Positions 13,601 to 25,000 of a stretch of 64,000 nucleotides of DNA are shown piece by piece. Each line of letters begins with the position of its first letter. Position 1 is the stretch's first letter. The notes beneath the pieces were generated by a model. The model was not told the origin of the DNA. It saw only the letters and a list, made by a program, of their open reading frames with translations, and did not search any database. The stretch is from Microglena sp. YARC. Lineage: Eukaryota; Chlorophyta; Chlorophyceae; Chlamydomonadales; Chlamydomonadaceae. The translations under genes were made by a program, and so were the position numbers. Location of the stretch: contig CM039466.1 of the NCBI GenBank assembly GCA_022414725.1, positions 16,118,035-16,182,034 on the forward strand, given 5' to 3'.

Positions 13601-16600
13601 TGTGATGTACAAGCACTTGGTGTGATGTGATGTGTGATGTGATGTGATGTACAAGCACTGTGTGATGTGATGTGATGTGATATGATGTGATGTACAAGCA
13701 CTTGGTGTGATGTGATGTGATATGATGTGATGTACAAGCACTTGGTGTGATGTGATGTGATGATGTGATGTGATGTACAAGCACTTTGGTGTGATGTGAT
13801 GTGATGATGATGATGTGATGTACAAGCACTTGGTGTGATGTGATGTGATATGATGTGATGTACAAGCACTTGGTGTGATGTGATGTGATATGATGTGATG
13901 TGATGTACAAGCACTTGGTGTGATGTGATGTGATTGATGTGATGTACAAGCACTTGGTGTGATGTGATGTGATATGATGATGTGATGTACAAGCACTTGG
14001 TGTGATGTGATGTGATGATATGATGTGATGTACAAGCACTTGGTGTGATGTGATGTGATGATGTGATGTGATGTACAAGCACTTGGTGTGATGTGATGTG
14101 ATATGATGTGATGTACAAGCACTGATGTGATGTGATGTGATGTGATATGATGTGATGTGATGTACAAGCACTTGGTGTGATGTGATGTGATATGATGTGA
14201 TGTGATGTACAAGCACTTGGTGTGATGTGATGTGATATGATGTGATGTACAAGCACTTGGTGTGATGTGATGTGATGTGATATGATGTGATGTACAAGCA
14301 CTTGGTGTGATGTGATGTGATATGATGTGATGTACAAGCACTTGGTGTGATGTGATGTGATATGATGTGATGTGATGTACAAGCACTTGGTGTGATGTGA
14401 TGTGATGTGATATGATGTGATGTACAAGCACTTGGTGTGATGTGATGTGATATGATGTGATGTACAAGCACTTGGTGTGATGTGATGTGATGTGTGATGT
14501 GATGTACAAGCACTTGGTGTGATGTGATGTGATATGATGTGATGTACAAGCACTTGTGTGTGATGTGATGTGATATGATGTGATGTACAAGCACTTGGTG
14601 TGATGTGATGTGATATGATGTGATGTGATGTACAAGCACTTGGTGTGATGTGATGTGATATGATGTGATGTGATGTACAAGCACTTGGTGTGATGTGATG
14701 TGATATGATGTGATGTACAAGCACTTGGTGTGATGTGATGTGATGTGATGTGATGTGATGTACAAGCACTTGGTGTGATGTGATGTGATATGATGTGATG
14801 TGATGTACAAGCACTTGGTGTGATGTGATGTGATATGATGTGATGTACAAGCACTTGGTGTGATGTGATGTGATGATGATGTGATGTACAAGCACTTGGT
14901 GTGATGTGATGTGATATGATGTGATGTGATGTACAAGCACTTGGTGTGATGTGATGTGATATGATGTGATGTACAAGCACTTGGTGTGATGTGATGTGAT
15001 GTGATGTGATGTGATGTACAAGCACTTGGTGTGATGTGATGTGATATGATGTGATGTACAAGCACTTGGTGTGATGTGATGTGATATGATGTGATGTACA
15101 AGCACTTGGTGTGATGTGATGTGATATGATGTGATGTGATGTACAAGCACTTGGTGTGATGTGATGTGATATGATGTGATGTACAAGCACTTGGTGTGAT
15201 GTGATGTGATGTGATATGATGTGATGTACAAGCACTTGGTGTGATGTGATGTGATATGATGTGATGTACAAGCACTTGGTGTGATGTGATGTGATGTGAT
15301 GTGATGTACAAGCACTTGGTGTGATGTGATGTGATATGATGTGATGTACAAGCACTTGGTGTGATGTGATGTGATATGATGTGATGTACAAGCACTTGGT
15401 GTGATGTGATGTGATGTGATATGATGTGATGTACAAGCACTTGGTGTGATGTGATGTGATATGATGTGATGTGATGTACAAGCACTTGGTGTGATGTGAT
15501 GTGATATGATGTGATGTACAAGCACTTGGTGTGATGTGATGTGATGTGATATGATGTGATGTACAAGCACTTGTGTGTGATGTGATGTGATATGATGTGA
15601 TGTACAAGCACTTGGTGTGATGTGATGTGATATGATGTGATGTGATGTACAAGCACTTGGTGTGATGTGATGTGATATGATGTGATGTACAAGCACTTGG
15701 TGTGATGTGATGTGATATGATGTGATGTACAAGCACTTGGTGTGATGTGATGTGATATGATGTGATGTGATGTACAAGCACTTGGTGTGATGTGATGTGA
15801 TATGATGTGATGTGATGTACAAGCACTTGGTGTGATGTGATGTGATATGATGTGATGTACAAGCACTTGGTGTGATGTGATGTGATATGTGATGTGATGT
15901 ACAAGCACTTGGTGTGATGTGATGTGATATGATGTGATGTGATGTGATGTACAAGCACTTGGTGTGATGTGATGTGATATGATGTGATGTACAAGCACTT
16001 GGTGTGATGTGATGTGATATGATGTGATGTGATGTACAAGCACTTGGTGTGATGTGATGTGATATGATGTGATGTACAAGCACTTGGTGTGATGTGATGT
16101 GATGATGTGATGTGATGTACAAGCACTTGGTGTGATGTGATGTGATGTGATATGATGTGATGTACAAGCACTTGGTGTGATGTGATGTGATATGATGTGA
16201 TGTACAAGCACTTGGTGTGATGTGATGTGATGTGATGTGATGTGATGTACAAGCACTTGGTGTGATGTGATGTGATGTGATGATGTGATGTGATGTACAA
16301 GCACTTGGTGTGATGTGATGTGATGTGATGTGATGTGATGTACAAGCACTTGGTGTGATGTGATGTGATATGATGTGATGTACAAGCACTTGATGTGATG
16401 TGATGTGATATGATGTGATGTACAAGCACTTGGTGTGATGTGATGTGATGTGATATGATGTGATGTACAAGCACTTGGTGTGATGTGATGTGATGTGATA
16501 TGATGTGATGTACAAGCACTTGATGTGATGTGATGTGATATGATGTGATGTACAAGCACTTGGTGTGATGTGATGTGATATGATGTGATGTACAAGCACT

Positions 16601-19354
16601 TGGTGTGATGTGATGTGATATGATGTGATGTACAAGCACTTGGTGTGATGTGATGTGATATGATGTGATGTACAAGCACTTGGTGTGATGTGATGTGTGA
16701 TGTGATGTGATGTACAAGCACTTGGTGTGATGTGATGTGATGATGATATGATGTGATGTACAAGCACTTGGTGTGATGTGATGTGATATGATGTGATGTA
16801 CAAGCACTTGGTGTGATGTGATGTGATATGATGTGATGTGATGTACAAGCACTTGGTGTGATGTGATGTGATAATGATGTGATGTGATGTACAAGCACTT
16901 GGTGTGATGTGATGTGATGTGATATGATGTGATGTACAAGCACTTGGTGTGATGTGATGTGATATGATGTGATGTACAAGCACTGTGATGTGATGTACAA
17001 GCACTTGGTGTGATGTGATGTGATATGATGTGATGTGATGTACAAGCACTTGGTGTGATGTGATGTGATATGATGTGATGTACAAGCACTTGGTGTGATG
17101 TGATGTGATATGATGTGATGTACAAGCACTTGGTGTGATGTGATGTGATGTGATATGATGTGATGTACAAGCACTTGGTGTGATGTGATGTGATATGATG
17201 TGATGTGATGTACAAGCACTTGGTGTGATGTGATGTGATATGATGTGATGTGATGTACAAGCACTTGGTGTGATGTGATGTGATATGATGTGATGTACAA
17301 GCACTTGGATGTGATGTGATGTGATATGATGTGATGTACAAGCACTTGGTGTGATGTGATGTGATATGATGTGATGTACAAGCACTTGGTGTGATGTGAT
17401 GTGATATGATGTGATGTACAAGCACTTGGTGTGATGTGATGTGATATGTGATGTGATGTACAAGCACTTGGTGTGATGTGATGTGATATGATGTGATGTA
17501 CAAGCACTTGGTGTGATGTGATGTGATGTGATATGATGTGATGTACAAGCACTTGGTGTGATGTGATGTGATATGATGTGATGTACAAGCACTTGGTGTG
17601 ATGTGATGTGATATGATGTGATGTACAAGCACTTGGTGTGATGTGATGTGATATGATGTGATGTACAAGCACTTGGTGTGATGTGATGTGATATGTGATG
17701 TGATGTACAAGCACTTGGTGTGATGTGATGTGATATGATGTGATGTACAAGCACTTGGTGTGATGTGATGTGATATGATGTGATGTACAAGCACTTGGTG
17801 TGATGTGATGTGATGTGTGATGTGATGTGATGTGATGTACAAGCACTTGGTGTGATGTGATGTGATATGATGTGATGTGATGTACAAGCACTTGGTGTGA
17901 TGTGATGTGATGTGATGTGATGTACAAGCACTTGGTGTGATGTGATGTGATATGATGTGATGTACAAGCACTTGGTGTGATGTGATGTGATGTGATATGA
18001 TGTGATGTACAAGCACTTGGTGTGATGTGATGTGATATGATGTGATGTACAAGCACTTGGTGTGATGTGATGTGATATGATGTGATGTACAAGCACTTGG
18101 TGTGATGTGATGTGATATGATGTGATGTGATGTACAAGCACTTGGTGTGATGTGATGTGATGTGATATGATGTGATGTACAAGCACTTGGTGTGATGTGA
18201 TGTGATATGATGTGATGTGATGTACAAGCACTTGGTGTGATGTGATGTGATGATGATGTGATGTGATGTACAAGCACTTGGATGTGATGTGATGTGATAT
18301 GATGTGATGTACAAGCACTTGGTGTGATGTGATGTGATATGATGTGATGTACAAGCACTTGATGTGATGTGATGTGATATGATGTGATGTACAAGCACTT
18401 GGTGTGATGTGATGTGATGTGATATGATGTGATGTACAAGCACTTGGTGTGATGTGATGTGATATGATGTGATGTGATGTACAAGCACTTGGTGTGATGG
18501 ATGTGATATGATGTGATGTACAAGCACTTGGTGTGATGTGATGTGATATGATGTGATGTACAAGCACTTGGTGTGATGTGATGTGATATGATGTGATGTA
18601 CAAGCACTTGGTGTGATGTGATGTGATATGATGTGATGTACAAGCACTTGGTGTGATGTGATGTGATATGATGTGATGTGATGTACAAGCACTTTGGTGT
18701 GATGTGATGTGATATGATGTGATGTACAAGCACTTGGTGTGATGTGATGTGATATGATGTGATGTACAAGCACTTGGTGTGATGTGATGTGATATGATGT
18801 GATGTACAAGCACTTGGTGTGATGTGATGTGATATGATGTGATGTGATGTACAAGCACTTGGTGTGATGTGATGTGATATGATGTGATGTGATGTACAAG
18901 CACTTGGTGTGATGTGATGTGATATGATGTGATGTACAAGCACTTGGTGTGATGTGATGTGATATGATGTGATGTACAAGCACTTGGTGTGATGTGATGT
19001 GATATGATGTGATGTGATGTACAAGCACTTGGTGTGATGTGATGTGATATGATGTGATGTGATGTACAAGCACTTGGTGTGATGTGATGTGATATGATGT
19101 GATGTACAAGCACTTGGTGTGATGTGATGTGATGTGATGTGATGTGATGTACAAGCACTTGGTGTGATGTGATGTGATATGATATGATGTGATGTACAAG
19201 CACTTGGTGTGATGTGATGTGATATGATGTGATGTACAAGCACTTGGTGTGATGTGATGTACAAGCACTTGGTGTGATGTGATATGATGTGATGTGAAGT
19301 GATGTGATGTGATGTACACGCACTTGGTGTAATGTTATGTGGTGTGCTAGACAC
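4001..19354. repeat. 15-kb satellite-like array, 40/45-bp unit
   Basis: The unit is ACAAGCACTTGGTGTGATG followed by GTGAT-type pentamers and one ATATGATG. In the clean part (about 13-19 kb) units are 40 bp, for example at 18,561, 18,601 and 18,641, or 45 bp with one extra pentamer. That is roughly 350 units. Left of about 8 kb indels become frequent, and left of 7 kb the repeat is barely periodic. No coding exon was seen inside. The last units carry changes (GTACACGCACTTGG, GTGTAATGTTATG) before unique sequence begins. Confidence 0.95.
4545..4690. repeat. T-rich low-complexity tract inside the array
   Basis: Several long poly-T runs interrupt the noisy part of the GTGAT array close to the gap. 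It may be real low-complexity DNA or homopolymer error in uncorrected reads; I favour error because the surrounding units are also corrupt. Confidence 0.6.
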
Positions 19355-19436
19355 AGGTGTACAGAGCAGTGTCTTTTATTTCAGATTTATGTAGGCCAGG
19401 TTGAATAGATACTTGTACATATAAGTTTAAGGACTT

Positions 19437-19654
19437 AGCCCCTTTCAGTGCTATACAATGGTCTAGTGGTAGACCAGATCGCTTGAGGATGAAGAGTCGG
19501 GGGGTCGACTCCCCCTTCGGTCGCTCTTGGCGCTGTAGATCGTTGTAAACCGCGATGATAGCTTGTCCAGTTGAGGTAGGAGACCGCTCCCCACCCGCGT
19601 ACGACAGGCTCCCTTAGCACCACGCCCCACCGAGCGTTATCATTACTTTTTTTG
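19437..19654 (+). mobile_element. tRNA-derived SINE, copy 1 (full length, with TSD)
   Basis: The head has an A-box-like TGGTCTAGTGG and a B-box-like GGGGTCGACTCC. The body continues through a segment shared with copies at 29,977, 36,955, 47,095 and 61,074, and ends GCGTTATCATTAC plus a T run. The element is flanked by the direct repeat TTAAGGACTT at 19,427-19,436 and 19,655-19,664, a clear target-site duplication. This fits LINE-dependent retroposition; the partner LINE is not in the window. Confidence 0.85.
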
Positions 19655-19704
19655 TTAAGGACTTGGTTTCCATGCTAGTGCAGCGCAACAATTCTCTCGT
19701 GGCA

Positions 19705-19910
19705 GACAGTGGCCTACTTGAGGTGAGATCAGTGTTTTCTATTTTGTAGCCCCTCGGTGTGCTAGCACTTCGTGTGATGTGATGTGGTGGGCTGGCACTT
19801 GGCGTAATGTTATGTGGCCTACTTGAGGTGAGATCGGTGTTTTCTTCTTTTAGCCCGTCGGTTTGCTAGCACTTGGTGTGATGTGATGTGATGTGGTGTG
19901 CTGGTGTTCA
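19705..19910. repeat. Two ~100-bp direct repeats bordering the big array
   Basis: The phrase GTGGCCTACTTGAGGTGAGA occurs twice, each followed by a T-rich stretch, TAGCCC(C/G)TCGGT, GCTAGCACTT and a few GTGAT units. It looks like the ancestral form, or an outlying island, of the 40/45-bp array. The TAGCCC(C/G)TCGG part resembles the end of the short dispersed repeat seen at 60,233. Confidence 0.7.
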
Positions 19911-19921
19911 GACATATTTGT

Positions 19922-19922
19922 T

Positions 19923-19969
<47 letters not shown>
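19922..19969. repeat. (ATG)n microsatellite
   Basis: About sixteen ATG/GAT trinucleotides in a row. No gene was recognised over it. Sequence from here to 20,045 holds nothing else that can be named. Confidence 0.95.
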
Positions 19970-20045
19970 ATTTTACCTGGTTCCCTACTGGACTCCAAAT
20001 GTGCCCGTGGCTTGACAAAGTCAAGGCGGACTTCTGCATATCATG

Positions 20046-20263
20046 CACAAGAAATAAAAGTTGTATGCAGCGTCGCCTGTGACACTAAAACATGGCGGAG
20101 GGTGATCGCGAGGGAGTGACAGGTGGCAACGGAAGCGAGTTCGTTACAAGGCCGTTGGCTGACGTGTCAGGCTTCATCACGGTCAGATGGATGGATGGTC
20201 GGGCGGACAAATGGTTAACACTGGGGGCTCCTGCCCCCCAGAAGGGGTGGCTCCGCCAAAAAG
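20046..20263 (+). mobile_element. Dispersed repeat family B, copy 1
   Basis: Shares GCAGCGTCGC, a GGTGGCAACG block, GGCTGACGTGTCAGGCTTC and a GC-rich end (GGGGGCTCC.GCCCCC then GGCTCCGCCAAAAA) with copies at 47,334 (same strand) and 27,203 (opposite strand). The end can fold as a hairpin. No coding capacity is visible. The class is unknown; a non-autonomous transposon is likely from the dispersed positions on both strands. Confidence 0.75.
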
Positions 20264-20324
20264 AAAACAAGAATTGCTTCCATGAAGCCATATCATATCT
20301 CATGCATTCACACTCTAGCCATCA

Positions 20325-20545
20325 TTGTTTGTCTTTTCTCCCACATGCATCATTGAGTGTTGCTCTTTTCTCCCACATCCGTCATTGAGTGTTGCTCTTT
20401 TCTCCCACTTCCGTTTTTCTCCCACATGCATCATTGTTGCACTTTTCTCCCACATCCATCATTGTTGCTCTGATCTCCCACTTCCGGTTTTCTCCCACAT
20501 CCATCATTGATTGTTGCTCCTTTCATCCACATCCGTTCTTCGACA
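20325..20545. repeat. Short array TTTTCTCCCACATCC
   Basis: Roughly seven diverged units of TTTTCTCCCACATCCATCA (often with TTGAGTGTTGCTC). The array is pyrimidine-rich on the plus strand and sits directly upstream of the candidate exon at 20,564, so it could serve as part of a 3' splice region. Confidence 0.8.
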
Positions 20546-20563
20546 TCCAATCCACACCACACC

Positions 20564-20666
20564 ATGGAAGTGGTCACCATACTTCAGCCTCTGTCCATCT
20601 GGCCCCCACTGGTTATTCGGGGGGTCATCAGCACCCTTTCATTTTACTTGGAAGGGCTTATTATAG
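20564..20666 (+). CDS. Candidate upstream exon of the LRR gene (weak)
   Basis: An open stretch of about 34 codons begins MEVVTILQPLSIWPP and ends STLSFYLEGLII just before GTGAAAGG. It lies upstream of the VYYWLDI exon, where a helix is expected in this TIR-like family, and a 42-bp array starts exactly at its end, as seen at better-supported exon ends. Against it, the end is phase 1 whereas the next exon starts in phase 0, so it cannot join directly. It may be part of a missing exon chain, or chance. Confidence 0.25.
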
Positions 20667-21540
20667 GTGAAAGGGGTGCCAAAGGGGTGCAGGATGGGTG
20701 CATTATGGGTGAAAGGGGTGCCAAAGAGGTGCAGGATGGGTGCATTATGGGTGAAAGGGGTGCCAAAGAGGTGCAGGATGGGTGCATTATGGGTGAAGGG
20801 GGTGCCAAAGAGGTGCAGGATGGGTGCATTATGGGTGAAAGGGGTGCCAAAGAGGTGCAGGATGGGTGCATTATGGGTGAAAGGGGTGCCAAAGAGGTGC
20901 AGGATGGGTGCATTATGGGTGAAAGGGGTGCCAAAGAGGTGCAGGATGGGTGCATTATGGGTGAAAGGGGTGCCAAAGAGGTGCAGGATGGGTGCATTAT
21001 GGGTGAAAGGGGTGCCAAAGAGGTGCAGAAAAGGGTGCATTATGGGTGAAAGGGGTGCCAAAGAGGTGCAGGATGGGTGCATTATGGGTGAAAGGGGTGC
21101 CAAAGAGGTGCAGAAAAGGGTGCATTATGGGTGAAAGGGGTGCCAAAGAGGTGCAGGATGGGTGCATTATGGGTGAAAGGGGTGCCAAAGTGGTGCAGAA
21201 AAGGGTGCATTATGGGTGAAAGGAGTGCTATGGGGGTGCAGAAAAAGGTGCATTGTGGGTGAAAGGGGTGCCAAAAGGGTGCAATATGGGTGAAAGGGGT
21301 GTCAAAGGGGTACAGAAAGGGTGCATTATGGGTGAAAGGGGTGCCAAAAGGGTGCAGGAAAGGGTGCAATATGGGTGAAAGGGGTGTCAAAGGGTTGCCA
21401 AAAGGGTGCAATATGGGTGAAAGGGGTGCCTAAGGGGTGCAGGAAAGGGTGCATTATGGGTGAAAGGGTTGCCAAAAGGGTGCATTATGGGTGAAGTGGG
21501 TGCCAAAGGGGTGCAGAAAAAGGTGCCGAAGACCTCCTAA
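20667..21540. repeat. 42-bp tandem array
   Basis: About twenty units of GTGAAAGGGGTGCCAAAG followed by GTGCAGGATGGGTGCATTAT. The period is 42 bp in the left part (20,667, 20,709 and so on); shorter variants appear on the right. Because 42 is divisible by three, one frame stays open as a 14-residue repeat, but its perfect periodicity and lack of any other coding sign argue against a protein. Confidence 0.95.
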
Positions 21541-21563
21541 ATTTGCAATGCCCCCCTGCATAG

Positions 21564-21651
21564 GTCTACTACTGGCTAGACATCATGGCCCTTGACCAGA
21601 ATAGCGCGATTGGGAGCAAGATGTCGGAGAACCCAGATGCGGACTTGAGAG
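21564..21651 (+). CDS. LRR gene exon: VYYWLDI motif
   Basis: Acceptor GCATAG, donor GTGAGC. Encodes 29 residues plus one base (phase 0 in, phase 1 out): VYYWLDIMALDQ then a polar stretch ending DADLR. The WLDI...Q pattern matches the conserved strand of the TIR-like domain in algal and protist proteins (family knowledge, not searched). Preceding exons should carry the first strand of the domain but were not found. Confidence 0.8.
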
Positions 21652-21675
21652 GTGAGCGCAGTGTCTGTCTGTCAA

Positions 21676-21738
<63 letters not shown>

Positions 21739-22035
21739 GCATCAGTCGGCGCATACCTGCTTTGTTCATTCTGCTTGTTGCACTGCCTGGTTTTGCTTGC
21801 ACCCTGCTACCTAAATTTATGTTACAGTCCAGGGGTATGCCTAATAGGCTAAAGGGACTTGCCACCCCGCGGCAGGAAGGGCTAAAAAGAAAAAGCTGTG
21901 GGCACTGTTTTCATTTTCAGCGACGTGTCGCCATTCCGTCGCTGGATGACGATGCAAAGGTCTGGCTAAACTAGTCAGAATGGGCACCCCGAACCCCCAG
22001 GCCCTGCGCTCCCTTTTTTTCGTAGCCCAATAGGT

Positions 22036-22069
<34 letters not shown>

Positions 22070-25000
22070 GAGACAGAGAGAGAGACAGAGACAGAGACAG
22101 AGACAGAGGGAGAGAGGTATCCTCAGGGGTGCAACTGTTCAAGGAATCTGATGCTCACTCATGCAGCCTCTTGGGAGCATCCCCCCACTCCCACACCCAT
22201 GCCCACTGATTTATTTGTTTTCTTGGGAAGCACACCCGCACCAACCCACACCCACCAACCCACTGATTTTATATTAGCTTTAGCTAGTCTATAAGCTTTG
22301 GGTTCCCGTCCTTTCTTCCTTTTCTTTGGACGGGGGGCAGGAAGTGGGGACCCCCTTTTTTTTTCTTTCCGCAACTCAACTGAACTCAACAACTCGCAAA
22401 ATAAGGACTGAGCAACTCGGATGTCAACTAAACTCAACGACTCGCAACTCATCCCAACACAACTCAGTAACTCGCAACACAGCAAATCAACAACAGGGAA
22501 CTCAACAACTCGCAACTCGCGACTCAGTAACTTAGCAGCAACTCATCAATTCGCAAGTCAACAACAAGCAACTCAACTCGCACCTTGCAACAAGTACCTG
22601 CAGCTAGCATGCGCGCAGTCAAAATCCTAGCTGCAGGCGCTAGGATTTCGGCAGCTAGGATTCCGACACCTAGGATTCCGTACCTTCTGTCATTAACCCC
22701 TGTCACACTTATCACTCTGCCCATTCTGAACAATGAGCTATTAAAAAAAACCAGACAAAACATGGAGAATTCACTTTTATTCTGTTTCGAGCCAAGACAT
22801 CATCAAATCGCGGAGCGCAAAGACCGCGCTCAGCGCATAGGCAAGATGGAAGTACCTAGCATACGCCATTCGGCTCCCCCCGTCCCTCGCCCCCACCCCC
22901 ACCCCACCCCACCCCTTCACCCCCAGAAGCTAATCTCCTTCTCTGTACGTGCCAGCTGTATTTGTTTTCTTAGGGTTCCCCCCCCCCCCCCCCCCCCCTC
23001 CCCCTACGCCCCCTCCCCACCCCACACACACACCCGGGTTTTGCAGGTGTCATCAAGGGAGTGAAGAGTGTGCTGTTCACTCTACATTCACATTGTGCTC
23101 ACTCTTTTCACTCTTTTCACTCTTTTCACTCTTTATTGCAGGTGTCATCAAGGGAGTGAAGAGTGTGCTGTTCACTCTACATCCCCTGTTGCGACCCATG
23201 GCCACCACTCGTATCTGGTGCTTGTATGAGGCTTTGGTGGCACATCAAACAGAAGGCGTGCAGCTTCAAATAATCGTAAGTGTCCATCAGGACTCGGTGT
23301 CCATGGATTGTTTTATTACAAGAAAAGAAAGGCAGCGCACCAAGCCGGCATGAATTAAGGAAGCTGTCCAAAAGGGGTTCTCGGACAACACCTTAGGAGG
23401 GGGGGGGGAGGGGGCTAGGGAGGGCCCCACGAATTAATTAGAAATGTCCATGGATAGTTTATTAATAACAAACAAAAAAGGCCAAGCCACACGCCAAGCC
23501 GCACGCCAAGCATGAATTAAGAAAGCTGTCCAAAGGGGGTCCTCGGACAATACTTTGCTTTCCTTCCCACTCCCCCACAGTTTGATAGCAGTGTCCCAGC
23601 CAACATAGAATTTGCCGTCCAACACTATGCTTTCCTTTCCACTATTCCCTCCCCACTCCCCACTCCCCACTCTCCACACCTCACTCCTCACTCTCCACTT
23701 CCCAGTCCCCACTCCCACTCTCCACCCCCACCCCCCGCTCCCCACTCCCCACAGTTTGATAGCAGCTTTCTTTCCATTTTTCATTTCCCAGCAGGGGGGT
23801 GCAAAAAACTGCGCTTAAAGCGAAGAGGGGGTAAAAAAGTCGGCGCTCAAAAGCGCAAAAGCGCGCGCTTTGATTTACCCTGGTTCAATCATTTGAAATT
23901 TGTGTTTTCCTACAGCCACATTAGTGTTTTCCTACAGCCACATTAGTGTTTTCCTACAGCACATTAGTGTTTTCCTACAGCCACATTAGTGTTTTCCTAC
24001 AGCCACATTAGTGTTTTCCTAGAGCCACATTTGTGTTTTCCTACAGCCACATTAGTGTTTTCCTACAGCCACATTTGTGTTTTCCTACAGCCACATTTGT
24101 GTTTTCCTACAGCACATTTGTGTTTTCCTACAGCCACATTTACTTCCCACTCCCTCACAGTTTGATAGCGGCTTACCAGCCAATTGGAATTTGCCGTACA
24201 GCACTTAGCTTTCCTTTCCACTCTCCCCTCCCCACTCTCCCCTCCCTACTCCCCACAGTTTGACAGCAGCTTCCCAGCCACTGTGGCCGGGGGAACCCAC
24301 AAGGATGCTTGCAAAAAAAATGTGATTTGTAGTTCGATCATTTGTACCTGTTTTCCTCCAGCCACATTTCCTTCCCACTCCCACACGGTTTGATAGCAGC
24401 TTACCAGCCAATATAGAATTTGCCGAACAGCACTTAGCTTTCCTTTTGACTCTCCCCTCCTTACTCCCCACTCCCCACTCCCCACAGTTTGATAGCAGCT
24501 TACCAGCCAATATAGAATTTGCCGTACAACACTTAGCTTTCCTTGCCACTCTCCCCTCCTTACTCCCCACTCCCCACTCCCCACAGTTTGATAGCAGCTT
24601 CCCAGCCACTGCAGCTGGGGTAATCCACAAGGATGCTTGCAAAACAAAATGTAATTTAAAAGTTAAATAATTCCAGGATTAATTTGAAATTGTTTTCCTA
24701 CAACCACATTTCCTTCCCACTCCCCCACAGTTTGACAGCAGCTTACCAGCCACTGCGGCCGGGGGAACCCACAAGGATGCTTGCCTCTCTCTCATGGAAC
24801 GCTTCAGAACATCCTCCGTGGGTCGCTTGAATGTGTCAAAAGCTCGTGCCAGCAGCGACGATGACAGGCAGTACATTCTGAGGATGATCAAGTCAGGCAT
24901 TGGGTATGCAAAGGTCAGTAGATGGAATAGTTCTTGAATGTGTGAAAGGCACGTACACCCAGTGACGATGACAGGCAGTACATTCTGACCATGATCAAGT

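Noticed and set aside
6800..19354. Three overlapping minus-strand frames of about 4,100 residues
   Set aside because: The array lacks TCA, CTA and TTA on the plus strand, so all three reverse frames are open at once. The translation is a short periodic pattern; no real protein is indicated.
4001..19354. Centromeric satellite
   Set aside because: Possible in principle, but the unit is short, the array is flanked within 2 kb by a gene, and other introns hold equally large arrays. Nothing marks a centromere.
20667..21540. 14-residue periodic protein in the 42-bp array
   Set aside because: Exact periodicity, open on both strands, no start context and no relation to the neighbouring exons.
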